From Pyrrhoderma lamaoense (taxonomy: Eukaryota; Basidiomycota; Agaricomycetes; Hymenochaetales; Hymenochaetaceae): a DNA stretch of 64,000 nt. Below, piece by piece: positions 1 through 13,180 of the stretch; the stretch's first letter is position 1, and each line of letters opens with the position of its first letter. The translations under genes and the position numbers were made by a program. The notes under the pieces are model-generated. The model was given only the letters and a program-made list of their open reading frames with translations. It had not been told where the DNA came from and ran no database searches. The DNA is taken from contig NBAZ01000001.1 in assembly GCA_002794735.1 (NCBI GenBank), forward strand, positions 1,798,001-1,862,000, given 5' to 3'.

Positions 1-2033
1 ATGGTCAGGTAAGCTTTTGTTCTATTCACTATCTAGTCGTGGAACGTGACTGACGCGTCGGGACATATGCGCATGACTGACAATCCCCCGTACAGCCTTC
101 CTCTAGCAAGCGCCGTCTTGAAGACCCCGATGAGGAGGAATCGCATGCAAAGATACGACGTACAGTTCAAGAGCATGTACAACAGGAGAATGACCGTATT
201 ATGAACATGACGACAGTCGTCTGTTTACATGCAGCCGTCGCCCAAAAGTCTTACGGAAGCGAGAAGCGGTTCCTGTGTCCGCCTCCTCTCGTAAGGATAG
301 AAGGCCCATTTGGAGCAATTCGTGAGCAAAAATTAGCCATGTCAGTTGTGTCGGAGACGGGCGAAAGGGCTCCAGAGGCTATTGTACCCCTGGACTCTTC
401 TATGACCGCGAGCTTCAAGTTCTTGCATGTTTCGGGGACTGCGAAAGCGAAAAGCTTTAATTTGTCATTAGAAATATCCGCGGCTCCCCATCCAAGTCCA
501 GACGGTCAACTCATACGCCCAAAACCATGGGCGACCTTTGAATCTGCACCCGTTACGATTATATCAAAGCCATCAAAGAAGACGGCAAAAACTAGGAACA
601 TATCGTCATGTATCCTTGCTGGCGGTCCCGTTTCACTATTTAACCGTATAAACTCTCAGACCGTGCGCACAAAATATATGACTATTGATAATGCTCACCT
701 ATGTGCGAGTAATGTTTCATGGTCGGCATTCAACGTTAACGTGGTCCGAAGGCCTCAGGACGTAACCCCTGTCGGTCAGTAGTAATGCTTCGATTGTTGA
801 TCTAGAGTTTGTGGTTAATACTTGATTATTATCTCCGCAGGTGGACCACAACCGGTGACTTATGGTTCCGAAATTGTCCTAATGGATTCCATGACTGGTA
901 TTGCGACTGCCCCTTTAGTAATCAGAAAAGTAGACAAGGGTAAGATATCTAATGAAGAAGGTGGTCCCGTTAGCCAAATGCAAAAGATTGCTTTGCAAAG
1001 AGTGAACCCCGATGGCACGCGACATTATCTGAGTGCAGCCGGTCCTGTACCCGGCACACCTGGTGTCGTCGCCCCGCCCGCTCCGGGTGCAGCGTCGCAA
1101 GCTGGAACTCATCAATTGATGTTTCAGTCTCCTCGTCTTCGTGAGGAGTTGAAGGATGGTGTACGTTCGGTTCACGATGAGGTGGACGACTACTTGTGCT
1201 GGACCATCGTGGGAATTTGTACGTGCCACTTTAGTTTTGTACGCTTGGACTCTGAGAAACAATTTCCTGATACTTTATTTCTCAAAAAAAATTCCATAGC
1301 AAAATTCCAGTACACTTTCTTCGACGCTTTGGGTCAAAATAACAAAATTCCTGAAAATCCGATCACTCCATTCCCGACGTTGTTCCAACCACCTATCTAT
1401 CGGCCAGCGAATAACTCACTTGAAATAACCGTCTCGAGTTTCTTTTATGAAAATCCAAAGACGGGCCACCACTCTCAGTTAGAAATATGGCTGGGTGATA
1501 TTGGACCGCTGACAAACAGGATTTGTAATGCGCCTCCTTCGGGTCCGCTCACGAATATTGCTCCTTTCTATGGAGGCTCCGATGCTGCTTCTCAGCCTCC
1601 AGGTTCTCCTATGTCTCCGACGTCTAGCACAGCAGCTGCATCTGCATCAATATTGCCACCTCAGTATATCGCTCCAGGGCCTTTCCATACTAATTTAATG
1701 GTGGATATGCCACCTGTCTCTCAGATTGTGAAGGCGCTTCAAGACGAGGTTAGAAGGCAGGAAGCTGCAGCGAAGGGAGAAAGTGTAGAACAAAGAGCTA
1801 GCACGGATGAAGCAATAAATATTGCAGGACGTAGTTTACCTTTGCTATTTATCCGTGGTGCAGATGGGATCGGGTATCATTCAGGGAGGACAATAACTTG
1901 TGAAAATCTTTTCCAGGGAATGGATTTGAACAACCCTGTTGGAAGTGGTGCTGATCCTCAGTGGATTGCGGCAGCTCAGGCTGCTGCTGCTGGAGATAAT
2001 AATATACATGGATGGAGTCTTCGTGTGCTATAA
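1..2033 (+). CDS. CSL-family transcription factor (RBP-J/Su(H)/LAG-1 type), 5' partial
   Basis: Sequence-specific DNA-binding factor of the CSL family; in fungi these act in the nucleus on development and adhesion (family knowledge). The coding sequence enters the window already running: an exon ends at about base 8 and the next starts near 96. The N-terminal DNA-binding region is clear at 200-320, with VVCLHAAVAQKSYGSEKRF then FLCPPPLVRIEGP. An intron near 772-840 joins it to the beta-trefoil part (GGPQPVTYGSEIVLMDS). A second intron near 1214-1299 splits the trefoil (DYLCWTIVGI to KFQYTFFDALGQ). The C-terminal Ig-like region ends in WSLRVL before TAA at 2031-2033. A Pro/Ala-rich insert lies in the trefoil, as often in fungal CSL proteins. 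The F1 versus F2 class cannot be decided without the missing N-terminus. I see no frameshift in the visible part. Confidence 0.88.
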
Positions 2034-2767
2034 CAGATTTTCAAAAATTGTTGATTTCATATCTCTATGGGTGTCTGTATTTCGTTGTCCTTTTTTCATA
2101 TCTAATTTTTTCAATATGCACATATTTGTTTTCGGCTGGCTGTTGTCGTTATTTCTCTGTCTACTCTGTTTCTCCGAGTACCTGTCTCCTTAGTTTGATT
2201 TAAGCCTCTGTTTCTAACACACCATCCTTCAGTCTCTATTGCTGTCGTAGCTGTTATTTTTTTCATCTTTTTTGGTTTGCTATATGTAATATTATGAATG
2301 TGCAATGGCTTATTAGACGGCTGAGCACACGTTTGATCCCCTGAATCTGAGCATGATCATCATTGCTGACCACGCGAGAGGTGTATCAACACATGTGTAC
2401 ATGCATGAAGTAAGGGCTGAGGGGTGATCGATTAAAAATATTTCATTTCCAAGTCACAGACAACAACGACGACGACTGATTGTGAGTGTTGGACATTTCT
2501 ATTGTTTATTTCTCTCGCAATTTCATACGCATTATGTCCGATGGGGTTATCATCCTACAAGACTTTTTGACGCCACGCTAAGCTTCCATCCTGCGATAAA
2601 AGTCGACTGTTGCTCGGTCGTAACTGTGCAGCGTGTCCTTGTAACCACTTTACCTCCACTCTGATTGCAATTTGTGCTTGCTTGTTGCCGCATACTTATT
2701 TGCGAAAGTGAATTGACCAAGGGAACTTATCTCTCTCCTTCTTCCGTGTACTCCCCTCAGTGTAACC
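2034..2767. other. Intergenic: CSL 3' end and pyruvate kinase promoter
   Basis: No convincing gene. It holds a T-rich stretch after the CSL stop and a pyrimidine-rich tract at about 2731-2760 (repeated CTCTCC/CTTC), ending in CAG a few bases before the pyruvate kinase ATG. Such CT tracts are common just upstream of strongly expressed fungal genes. No clear TATA box was seen. Confidence 0.5.
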
Positions 2768-5160
2768 ATGTTGAACATCACCTCTCGTCTCGAATGGCTT
2801 TCGACATTGTCACCAATCAGTGCAGCCGTCCCTACTGAGGATACAAAATTCCTTCGTAAGGTGTGTTGATGTTCCTTTTATCGCTAGTAAACAACAGACG
2901 TGCTAAAATAAGGTGTTATTAGACTGCCATCATCGCCACAATCGGTGAGTAGCCAATGAGGCATCGCGTTTATGAGTAGTCACTAATGAAGATACTTGCA
3001 TATATGCGCGCGTGTATGATATCATGCAGGCCCAAAGGTGAACACTGTAGAGAAGCTCGCTGAGCTCAGGAAGGCTGGTGTCAACATTGGTACGTGCATA
3101 TCTGTGCAATTTTTTTTTCCTTCGTGTCGTCATTAGTTAATATTATTCGTTGCTTTTAGTGCGCATGAACTTCTCTCATGGCTCGTATGAGTACCACCAG
3201 AGTGTTATCGACAACACGAGAAAGATGCTCGAGCGTACGTACTCTTCCTTTGGTCTTATTTCAAATATATATGTGTGCCTGATACATATTTGACTTTGTA
3301 GTCGACCAGGGTGGGCGTCCAGTCGCAATTGCTCTTGACACTGTGAGTTCACATGAAGTACAAAGTTTATAACTTGTTAAATACGGATGAGCAGAAAGGT
3401 CCGGAAATCCGCACGGGTCTTATGAGGGATAACACGGATGTACGTCTTATATGCAGAATATTTTTTGGCACCTGATTTCTCAAAACAACATTTTTTTTTC
3501 GCCTGTTTTATCTTTTTTCCTCCGGCAATAGATTCCCGTGAAGGCTGGGCATGAGTTCATTGTGTCTACTGATCTCAAGTACGCGGAAGCTTGTGATGAC
3601 AAAGTTCTATTTGTGGACTATGTACGTTCGAAGCTGCCTTTTTGGGCATACAGAGTTAACAGTTCACTAACCGTTTTTTTTTTAACTATAGAAAAACTTG
3701 CCGAAGGTCACAGCGCCTGGAAAATTGATCTACGTCGACGACGGTGTGTATATATGCACTACAGATGCCTTGAGACTAGCTAAACATTGTCTGATAAATC
3801 ACATTATTATCAATAGGTATTCTCTCCCTTCTCGTCCTTTCTATTGACGGAACGAACGTCCATGTTCGCTGCTTGAACAACGGCGTTCTTTCATCCCGTA
3901 AGGGTGTCAATCTCCCCAAAACCGATGTTGATCTCCCCGCACTCTCCGAGAAGGACAAGGCTGACCTTCAGTTCGGTGTGAGGAATGGTGTCGATATGAT
4001 TTTTGCATCATTCATCCGACGTGCTCAAGACGTGTTGGATATCCGGGATGTACTTGGCCCGGATGGCGCAAACATCAAAATCATTGTAAAAATCGAGAAT
4101 GAGCAGGGTGTAGCCAACTTTGATGAGATCTTGGATGTCACCGATGGTGTCATGGTTGCCCGTGGGGATCTTGGAATTGAGATTCCAGCTAGTCAAGTCT
4201 TCCTTGCACAAAAAATGATGATTGCGAAATGCAATAAGGCTGGTAAGCCAGTTATCTGTGCAACTCAGATGCTGGAATCCATGACCGTTAGTCAATTACT
4301 ATTATATAATTCATACGACCCCTCTAAAATCATGATATAGTACAATCCACGCCCAACCCGTGCCGAAGTTAGTGATGTCGCTAATGCTGTATTGGATGGC
4401 GCAGACTGTGTCATGTTGTCCGGTGAGACAGCCAAGGGTACATATCCTATCCAAGCTGGTACGTGTAATGTCACTTTACGGATTCCAGCCTCAGACTAAA
4501 GATCTTCAATAGTTTTGATGATGGCAGAGACTTGTTACCTGGCGGAGTCAGCAATCTGTTACCCTCCCCTTTATGATGAGTTGCGTGATTCAAGCAAGCG
4601 CCCAACGGAGACTGTTGAGACTGTGGCTATGGCCGCAGTAGCAGCTTCGTTTGAGCAAAATGCGAGTGCGATTCTTGTTCTCTCTACTAGCGGAAACACT
4701 GCTCGGTTGATTTCAAAATACCGCCCCAAAGTTCCGATCATCACAGGTATGATCGTCTTTTTTGATTATTTTAAAGGAGTAAGATATAGTGTTTCTGACT
4801 CATCATTTTCCAGTAACGAGAAACCAGCAGACTTCGCGCCAGATCCATTTACACCGTGGATGCTATCCATTCTGGTATCCTGAACCTCGCGGAGTACAGG
4901 CCCACCAATGGCAAACTGACGTACGTTATTCTGTCTTGATACTATGCTCTCGACAAGTAACTAATTATGTGTAATGTAGGTTGACAATCGTATCCGGTTT
5001 GGATTGAAGAGTGCCCTAGCCTGAGGATTATTAAGCCAAACACGACCATTATTGCTGTTCAGGGCTGGAAGGAGGTCTTGGACACACCAACACTATGCGT
5101 ATCCTATCTGTTCCAACTGACGATGCTGATCTTGAGTTGCAAGCATTGGGTGCCCAGTAA
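2768..5160 (+). CDS. Pyruvate kinase
   Basis: Cytosolic last step of glycolysis: phosphoenolpyruvate plus ADP to pyruvate plus ATP. At least twelve exons can be traced with GT-AG borders, including short ones (22 nt at 2923-2944, 41 nt at 3302-3342, 45 nt at 3395-3439). Family blocks in order: [32 protein letters not shown], the Mg/K-binding region [85 protein letters not shown], and the C-terminal QGWK...[12 protein letters not shown]. The chosen ATG gives the usual short fungal N-terminus before AIIATIGP. Two single-base losses break the last exon, at about 5020 (CC) and 5071 (GG). Restoring one base at each gives a normal family C-terminus ending at TAA 5158-5160. Length would be about 500 residues, as usual. 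Likely a sound gene with assembly errors. Confidence 0.95.
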
Positions 5161-5665
5161 GCTGATCTGTGGGGAAGACGACATTTAATATCTGTAAGAC
5201 ATCTTTTGGTAGTTTTAGAAGTTTAGCCATGTTTGTTCGATTAAAAGAATAAGCCCCAATCCATGTATTTTTTTCTTCTCAATTTCGTATACTCGTTTCC
5301 CGCGAGTCGAGCAGGTTATTATAATAGTAAATTATGCAATTACAGATATCATATTAGACGAGGTAAATGCAGTAAATGGAAACTGAATAAATCTTCCACG
5401 TCGCATCGGCATCCTTCCCACGGTCTAGGCTTTGGTGAAGCCGTAAGGTATAGGATGAAACACACCTCAGCAGCTTTTGCCGCCATTCGACATTGATTGT
5501 CAATAATATCTGGCATCTTCCTCCTCCCTCACCTCTCTCGGCCCTCCTTTCTTCCCTCTAATAACGTTTTAATATTCATCTCTCTGTTCTTTTCATTCCC
5601 ACCGGACCTTTTCTTCCAATTTTAGGGAACGATCTGGACAGACATCCTTTTCCACCCATCTTCCA
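5161..5665. other. Intergenic: pyruvate kinase 3' region and glycosyltransferase promoter
   Basis: No gene seen. The last 150 bases are strongly pyrimidine-rich (CTCC and TTCC runs at about 5516-5660), leading into the start codon at 5666. A short open frame at 5263-5496 has no recognisable content and looks random. Confidence 0.5.
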
Positions 5666-8310
5666 ATGACCTTACACTCCCAGAAGGCAAGCCGGGGGCG
5701 CATATCCCCATTACCTTCTTACTCGAGTGCCGTCGAGGAAAAGTCGCATTTGAATGGGAGGAGTCACTCAAGCTTTTTCACGATGGTCTACTTGCCAATA
5801 CCAGGTGTACCTGACCGCCAACTCAGGATACCATTGCCAATCCCCTTTCGATTATATCGTTCAACCATGTCTCGTTATGGGAGAAAACGTGGATGTGGCT
5901 TGTTATTATTTGGTGTGATTGCGTTGCTGTGGACAGTGTTCGCACTGTCGAAAAGATTTGGAAGTGCAGATAAATCATGGCCTCCTCCGTTCCAGAAGGA
6001 TACTACACTAGTATTCCAGAGAGAAGACTTGCGAAAGATTTGGGAGTGGGAAATTGCTAGTGGTCATTACCCCAGTAGTCGAAAGAGTGAGTATCGGATG
6101 TTTCTTATCCTCTCCTCTTTTTTTTATGAACTTTCAATGGTCTAAATTAATGTCATTAATGAAACTCAAATACTAACGGCTTTTGCTTCTCATATGCTGT
6201 ATTGACGTTTTGTCAAAAACATTTGATATCCGGGGATTTGCACATCTACCTCCTGACGTGTAGTCCCAGAGCAGATCGCATTGACTGAAGAGCCGGTGAA
6301 TCCCGCTTTGCCTCCTTCAAGGAAGGCCCTACCTTCACGTTTTAGACCTCCACCAAGGTCAACGTTTACGAGCTCTCGTGGTATTGGATCAAAGCGGGTC
6401 TACTTGGACATACAGGCAAGGCCTCCTAATGTTGCATATCCCCCAAGGCCTGTTCCGGGATCTGTTGCGGACCTTGATATCGTAATGGATCACTGTGACT
6501 TCAGCCAGAACAAGGTACATTATTCTATATCATAGCTTATAATATCATAGTGTGAAAATGGCTAATTGACTGATTCTATTAAGTACGTTCGCGATTGTCT
6601 GGAAGTTCTACGGCTTGGAGCTGGATTGGATAATGAAAACCGCATGAGGCGAGGACGTATGGATGAATGGAAATACATATATGTTGAACAGGGTCCTTTG
6701 CAGAACGCTACAACGGCATCAGCCGAGCAAGCAACATACAACCCTTGGGCTGCGGAGAAGGTTGCACAGGAGAATATGGACGAAATAGCGAATGGCGGAA
6801 GTCTGACAAAGAAACGCGGTGCAGAATGGGAACCACCAATTTCTCTCCCGGACCCCTTGGTATATCACCGCTCGGAGGAACTCAACGGCCCTTGCGACCC
6901 GGATCACCCCCGTGTGTACCATATGTTCTGGACAGGACCTTTCACGGATAAACCCTACCTTGCTTTACTATCGTACTTGTTTACTCAAAACTTGGGGCTT
7001 CATGATGGGGCTAGTCAGCAAGAAGGGAAAGTTTGTAGACCTCAGTTTTGGATGTGGATTAATCCTGGTCCTGCTGCTGCTGTTCCAAATCCGAATGCGC
7101 GTCGCGAGATGTTTGATCAACTCAAGTCGAATCCTTGGGCTTCGCCATTCCTTCACCCTCGTTTCAAAGATGTCATCCAGTTCAAGATGTGGAATACAAC
7201 GGAACAGCTTGATGGTATTCCAGAACTTAAGGAAGAATGGCGTGCTCTTCAAGAAACATTGTTCAATTCGGGTGGACACGTTGTCCATGTACCACAGAAG
7301 AAAGTCACGACTACCTCTTCTGAGGAGGAACAAAATACCGACGCAGATGCGGAGGACGGTGAAAACGTAACTGGACCACCAGCTGCTTCAACTGTTGCAA
7401 AGGCAGATGATGATGACATGCTAAACCGTCTTGGTTCAACTTCCTCTAACACATATGACAGACTATCAGTTATCCTTTCAGACATGGCTCGTTTTGTTCT
7501 TTGTCATAGATTCGGTGGTATCTATCTTGATGCCGATACGATCTTGCTCCGTGACTGGGAAGAACTATGGGGATGGAAGGGTGCTTTTGCATATCGGTGG
7601 TCTCGTCTTGAAACCTATAATACCGCAGTTCTTCATCTTAATAAAGGATCAGCTCTTGGCACTTTCCTCTTTAGAACAGCGTTGAAAAATCTACTGGATT
7701 TCCATCCGATGACGGTATCGGAATATGCAAAGGACTCGTTCATGGAAGGTTTGCTCCTCCGGTTACCGGATGCCCTATTTGATTCAGCATGGTTAAACAC
7801 GGAATACTACCAGAGGGACAGGCCACCACAGCCATACTTCACTGCGTAAGTCTAGTTTTCGTGATCTCCGGACCGTTATGTCGTTGATGTTGACTCCTCA
7901 CAAGGTTTGAAGAATTTTTTGAGACACCATCACAAAATAGTGCGGCACCTCAAGCTCTTGGCTTTGAAGGTTTCTTCCGAGGGGCTTACTCATATCACTT
8001 CCATAACTTCTGGTAAGCAAATGTGCTCGACAACTAAAGTAGTTTAACAAATCTTGATGTAAATAGGTGGAAACCATTCGATCCGAGCCGTAACTGGCCT
8101 GACCTTGGGCCTCGCTTTGCGAAGGGCGAACGAAAGGCTCGAGCGGCTTTGAAAGCAGATAAGACGGATGTTGATGACGACCAGGAACCTGAGGATAAGG
8201 TCTCAGACGATAAGCGGGATTTGGATTGGGCTACTGTACTCAAACGTACTTTTGAGAGTTATATTCGTGGGGAGCGTCCCAATATGTACGGAGAGTGGTT
8301 GCAGTGGTAA
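5666..8310 (+). CDS. Type II membrane glycosyltransferase with DXD motif (GT32-like)
   Basis: Probable Golgi sugar transferase. Five exons join cleanly: 5666-6086, 6264-6514, 6584-7845, 7905-8012, 8067-8310. Near residues 75-95 there is a single hydrophobic anchor (CGLLLFGVIALLWTVFALS) after a basic RYGRKRG, giving type II topology. The catalytic domain has RVYHMFWTGPFTDKPYLAL, then DMARFVLCHRFGGIYLDAD, which carries the DXD metal/sugar-binding motif of the Gly_transf_sug group. LETYNTAVLHLNKGSALG follows. The C-terminus ends RGERPNMYGEWLQW. An acidic low-complexity insert (EEEQNTDADAEDGE) sits before the DXD block. Donor and acceptor sugars cannot be told from sequence. No frameshift seen over about 800 residues, which makes it a useful contrast to neighbours that are broken. 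Confidence 0.82.
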
Positions 8311-9086
8311 AACAAAAAAATGAAAATTACGCCTATGCTGTCCTGTTTCTTTCGTTTATACTATTTCTATCTTTTTCTGTCTTTTAAATCCTTTATTATG
8401 CTTGAACACCCATAGCCTACTCCTCCGCGCTCACTTGGCCCCAAACTCACGGTGTTATTTTGACATCGAAGAAAAATGAAGAAATGGACATGTTTTGTGT
8501 CGGGAGGGATATGCTGTTTCTGCGGGACATGGCAGCTTCACGCCGACGGTAATATCACTCGTTATTTTTCTTCTTCTCCTGCTCCTTCTAGTGTATAACT
8601 ATTTTTGTGGGGCTCATTAGATTGTCGTACGGATTGGATAACCTTTTTTTCATATTTTATGTTCACATCTATCTTTATCTCTTTGTCTCTCGGCAAGCAC
8701 TAGTTCTCGTACGTACAGCTTCGAAATTTCTTCCTTTTGTTCCCCGATGAACTATATTCCCTTTTTTTGCTCTCTATCTATCATTTTTTCACCCCTGCTT
8801 CTCCTTACTCTATTTTTCGGAGTGAAGTTCGATGGCTTGCGCCATATGTTGTACATGGTTTGTAGTGAGGTCGAGAGCAAGGGATATGTGTTAGTTGCAA
8901 TAATCAGTTACTCTAGATGTTTGTCTTTATGTATTCTCTAACTAGCTTCTTTCGTTTTCCTGCATATTATTCCTCCTTTTCTCCCTACCTGAAGACTTTA
9001 TGGTGAGCATACAAGGTTTATATTCTTCGCAACAACTGTTACAGATGATTTACGAGTGAGCAAGCTTTCGCATGGTTAGTACAGTA
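8311..9086. other. Intergenic between convergent genes
   Basis: T- and CT-rich sequence between the 3' end of the glycosyltransferase and the 3' end of the epimerase. The only open frame (8747-8941) is T-rich hydrophobic low-complexity without family signal. I see no RNA gene or repeat. Confidence 0.45.
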
Positions 9087-10226
9087 CTATGCTCTTTCTC
9101 GAGCTATCTTCTCTTGAGCAGTATTTACGGTAGTCTTAAGAGTTTCTATAACCCCATTAGGATCCTCAGAGCCAAAAATTGCGGTCCCTGCAACGATAAC
9201 ATTGCTACCTAAAGATCAAAAAGTAGGGATACGTGAGCATGAGAAATGTCCCATGAAGTGGGAGAAATCTAAGTAAGGCTGGGAGAAAATATTTTCTGAC
9301 CTGCATCTGCACATTGTCCCACAGTTTTCGGGCCGACGCCTCCGTCAACCTCGATGTCCTTGTTAGGGAAACGAGTTCGTAGTTCAGAGACTTTCGGTAC
9401 ACATCGTTCTATAAACTTTTGTCCTCCGCGCCCTAGAGAATAGATGCATGAGTGGGGATTAAGCTAGCAATCTCTGAGACAGGTACCTGGATATACAGTC
9501 ATTACTAGTATCATGTCAGTTGCGTTACCGATATCATCTGTAACGGCAGAAGATGGAGTATCTGGTGAGATAGCAACACCAGCTTTCATCCCCCGTTTAT
9601 GAATTTTTTCGATAAGTGGTAGTGGGGAGGCTGAAAACACGTATTGTTAGGCTTTCTTGATGCATATGTTCTGATACGGATATCCGGCATACACGTAGCT
9701 TCAAGGTGAAAACAGTATAATGAGCCTCCTGCATCTGCAATGTCGTCGACCCACTAGTGAAGAGTTATCACATAGTTAGTTAACTATAAGCATATGCGAG
9801 AGGTAGCCTACTTTCTCTGGCTCTGATACCATCATATGACAATCCATAAAGATTCCTGGAACACCCTTATGGACGCATGAGAGGACTGGTGCACCTGGAA
9901 GGCCACACAAAGTCATTAGTTGCCAAAAGATGGGTTGATAGAGCAGCATACCCATTGTTATGTTTGAGACAAAGTGTCTGATTGCTCAATCATGAGCTCT
10001 AGTATTTGGCACAGGCAGTAGAGAATTTAAGGAGAATAGATCTTACCCGTCCATAACGTCTAATAATAATTTTGAGATTTAATGATTCTGAGTATATTAA
10101 CAATGCTCGAGTGTACACACCCATATGAAGCCATTCGGCACCACCATCCATCATACGTTTGCATTCCGCACTAAGTTGACCAAAGTCCGAGGCAAGTACT
10201 GAGGGTGAAATTATTGCTTTGGGCAT
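9087..10226 (-). CDS. RPE1: Ribulose-phosphate 3-epimerase
   Basis: Interconverts ribulose 5-phosphate and xylulose 5-phosphate in the non-oxidative pentose phosphate pathway, in the cytosol. The protein starts MPKAIISPSVLASDFGQLS at 10226 and follows the TIM-barrel pattern: [65 protein letters not shown] then GRGGQKFI, DIEVDGGVGPKTVGQ, NVIVAGTAIFGSED. It stops at TAG (9087-9089). Metal ligands expected of the family (DVMDG, DCHMM, DGGV) are all present. It is cut into at least eight exons, two of which are tiny: 10047-10059 (13 nt) and 9952-9977 (26 nt). Both are needed to complete the active-site [12 protein letters not shown] block. It shares a 206-bp divergent spacer with the F-box gene. 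Confidence 0.95.
9952..9977 (-). other. 26-nt microexon in RPE
   Basis: Directly follows the 13-nt exon after one intron. Encodes HFVSNITM and keeps frame into GAPVLSC of the next exon. Borders are AG and GTATGC. Confidence 0.85.
10047..10059 (-). other. 13-nt microexon in RPE
   Basis: Flanked by an AG acceptor and a GTAAGA donor on the minus strand. It supplies the bases that encode most of DVMDG, an invariant catalytic block, so it must be spliced in for activity. Confidence 0.85.
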
Positions 10227-10432
10227 CTTGATTCTGTGAGTTGTTTATCTACTACGGAAGCTTACGATCTGGAGCTTGTGACGACATATATGCGTTTGGA
10301 CCGATTCGGAAAGGTGGTGTATTATATAATAATCATCTGTTTATCCACGCAGCAAATCCATCATTCACTTCTAGTTATCCTTACAACCCTAAAACTGTAT
10401 TTTACTCATTTCTTTACTTGATAGTACAAGCT

Positions 10433-13080
10433 ATGCCAAAGGCTAATAAAAGACAGAAGAGATCTGAGATTGCTTCAAGGTCCGCGCATAAACAGGACCT
10501 TTTCTCCCATCTTCCTATGGAACTGTTAACCGAGATACTCTACCTTATCTCTGTAAGAGATATACTAGCTGTAGCGAGGACTAGTCGTCATTTCTGTAAT
10601 ACACTTGTATCTAAGCGCTCTGATCTCATCTGGAAGAATGCAAGAAACCAGTGCGATCCCCCACTACCGGATCCAACACCCAATTTCACTGAAGCAAGTT
10701 TTGCTGCGTACATCTTTGATGGAGGTCATTGTGACGTGAGATCATCCCATATATTGTTACTCAAAGCAATAATCCTAACTGTTAGACTCAAGCAATGTGG
10801 AAAATATATTCACTGCTTCTACTTTTCGTTTTCTTTGCGTATTCGGCTTTGTCTTGTGAGTCTGGTCTTCATATTTTCCTTTCGGTGTGTCAGTTGAAAG
10901 AGTTCTTGGTGGAGTAGAAGCCTACATATGCGTGTGTGTATAGATGGATCAAGTAAGAGTCATCATAAGGCACTTTCTCCATCATAACAATACTAATGTT
11001 TATTTCAACTCAACAGAGAGAACATGCATGTAGTTGAAGAAACTCATTTTCCTATGCATTGCCTCGAGCCGCAGAGTAAGCATCCTATCAAACATGGCCC
11101 GCTTCTTCTCTTATGTACATATATCCGAAATAATCAAGATCAATCTACTCTTAAGTCTCTACATTGTAAAGTATACAGCTATTCGTAACCAATATGTGCG
11201 ACTGATTGATCTGAAAAGCTCATGTAGATTTTCTCGATAGAACAAATAACTCGTACAATAACACCGCGGTACAGATATTCTATCTTTTAAGCTGCTCCTG
11301 CACTTGCTTATACTATCTACACTGTAGATCCATGCCAAAAGTGGGCCCCAATTAGAAATGATAATGAAGGTAAGTGTCGTTAATTTGAAGATAATAATGA
11401 TATTTAAAACATCAAAAGCTTTCAACTGAACTGGTAGACTGGAGGAATGCAACGATCAAAAAAACTTTCCAGGTGAAAAGAGTAAATCATAAATTGTCAG
11501 GAACACGATATGTGATAATAATAAGGTTTACTGAGAGATGTCCTTAGTACAAACCGCATTGCCTTGAAGAACGGCTGGACATTTACCAGACTCAGAAATA
11601 GCCCGAGCTTCTCAGCCCTGATCAGGCGGCAGAACGCATCACTTGAGAGAATCAATGATTCTGGTGAGTATATGATAATCAGCTCAGCCCACCTCGATCT
11701 TATCATATATGTTTTTCATAAGATTATGATGCTGTTGAGGATGCTATCAAAAAAGACATCTTCCGGGCAGAAGCAAGGAAAGAAAGGTCTATGAAGGAGG
11801 AGAATTTGAGGATTAAACGAAAGATCATTGAAGTTGATTACAACAGTCGCAAATCCTGGAGGTCGCGAGACAATCTAGTCGTACTTCCGACATTGAATGA
11901 GTTCTACAAGCTCCCTTGCTTTGATCAATTGTTGAAGGATCTTGAACTTACTCCAGAGACACTAACCATCAATCTCAATAATTCATCGGTTCTAAGGGAA
12001 ATTGATAATCACCTCTCAGTATGGCTAAAAAGGACTAAAATTGAATTCGCAGAGATGCTTGGATTTCAAGAATATGATCGTATACAGGAGAACGAGCTCC
12101 ATCCGCTGAGATAACTACCGCTCTTTTTGTCTGCAAGAGATGCATACGAGCTTCTATACAGGGATCAACAACTCATAACATTAAAGATGCCAACCAACAC
12201 GAGGTTTTGGATCAACAAGGTGATACTAAAGCTCAAGAGAGATCATCTATACCCGGGACATACATGTGGCTTTAGGAAAATATAACATTACATCTTTAAC
12301 CTTCGTAGATGCCTGTGAGCACATATGTCCTGCTCATAGCATGCGTAAAGGAAAGAGGGACGAATGGAGCCCAAAAACTTCTTACCAGATACGAAGGTCA
12401 CCGTCTACCTGTTTTCGTTATATCGTTGACTGATCTCATAACAGGCTATCTCCGCAACTAGAAAGTGCCTTTCACTCTTAAAGGCTAGCGAAGAAAACGA
12501 GGCGTCGACGATAAGAAAGCTGCTGAATGAAGGTCCCCCTCGTATATTATGTAACTCTTGTGATGGGAAAATAACCTTAACCTTGGATGCTTTGGTTCGT
12601 TGTCCTTTTCTAACATTGTATTCTGATTTCATTCTAAATTATAAACCAATACTTTCAGTACACTCATTCTCACAGACATGAAGATATGCAGATGGAAATT
12701 CTCAGCGTCCACGAAGCAGAAAACCAGCTTCCAGTAGAGTGGGGTCTTTACGCCAGATTGATGTCTAGAGGAAATAAGTATAATCACTGGAGACTAAAGA
12801 AGAATTTTAGATGTCGGCATTGCCTATCACTCACGAATGGTTCGCGCTCATGTTTCTTAAAATAAAACAACATTGACTTACTAATTGGTGTAGTTGTCGG
12901 ACAGAAAAAATCACAAACTACAGAAAGAAAATATATGACTTTTGATGGAATAGGTTGTCATCTCAAGGCAAAGTTAGTAATCTATATTAACTATAGAAGA
13001 TGATCACTAAAGAGGTGATGGTATTCAGGCATGGCATAACCGTTTACGGTGACGAGGATTTCATCGTTTCAGCGACGTGA
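10433..13080 (+). CDS. F-box protein, basidiomycete-expanded family
   Basis: Likely substrate receptor of an SCF ubiquitin ligase. It begins MPKANKRQKRSEIASRSAH and has a clear F-box at about residues 22-65 (LFSHLPMELLTEILYLIS, then ARTSRHFCNTLVSKRSDLIW). The rest follows the lineage pattern of multi-exon F-box proteins: LPCFDQLLKDLEL, a Cys-pair region LFVCKRCIRAS, ILCNSCDGKITL, then FRCRHCL and a terminal HGITVYGDEDFIVSAT with TGA at 13078-13080. One missing base near 12103 (CC) ends the long exon early at 12114; restoring it lets the CxxC segment continue. The region 10740-11560 is intron-rich and exon borders there are not certain. The target is unknown. Confidence 0.75.
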
Positions 13081-13180
13081 TAAAGGGTTTTACATCGTAT
13101 TCTACAGTATGGATATCTTTGATTAGTTTATGATAGTATATAGTTGCAATTTCCCTTGGATTCCGTCGCATTCTTGCATT

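Noticed and set aside
5000..5160. Pyruvate kinase as a pseudogene
   Set aside because: All motifs and splice sites are intact elsewhere; the two breaks are in homopolymer runs like those seen in other essential genes.
8747..8941. Possible small membrane protein
   Set aside because: T-rich low-complexity sequence gives hydrophobic translation by chance; no other support.
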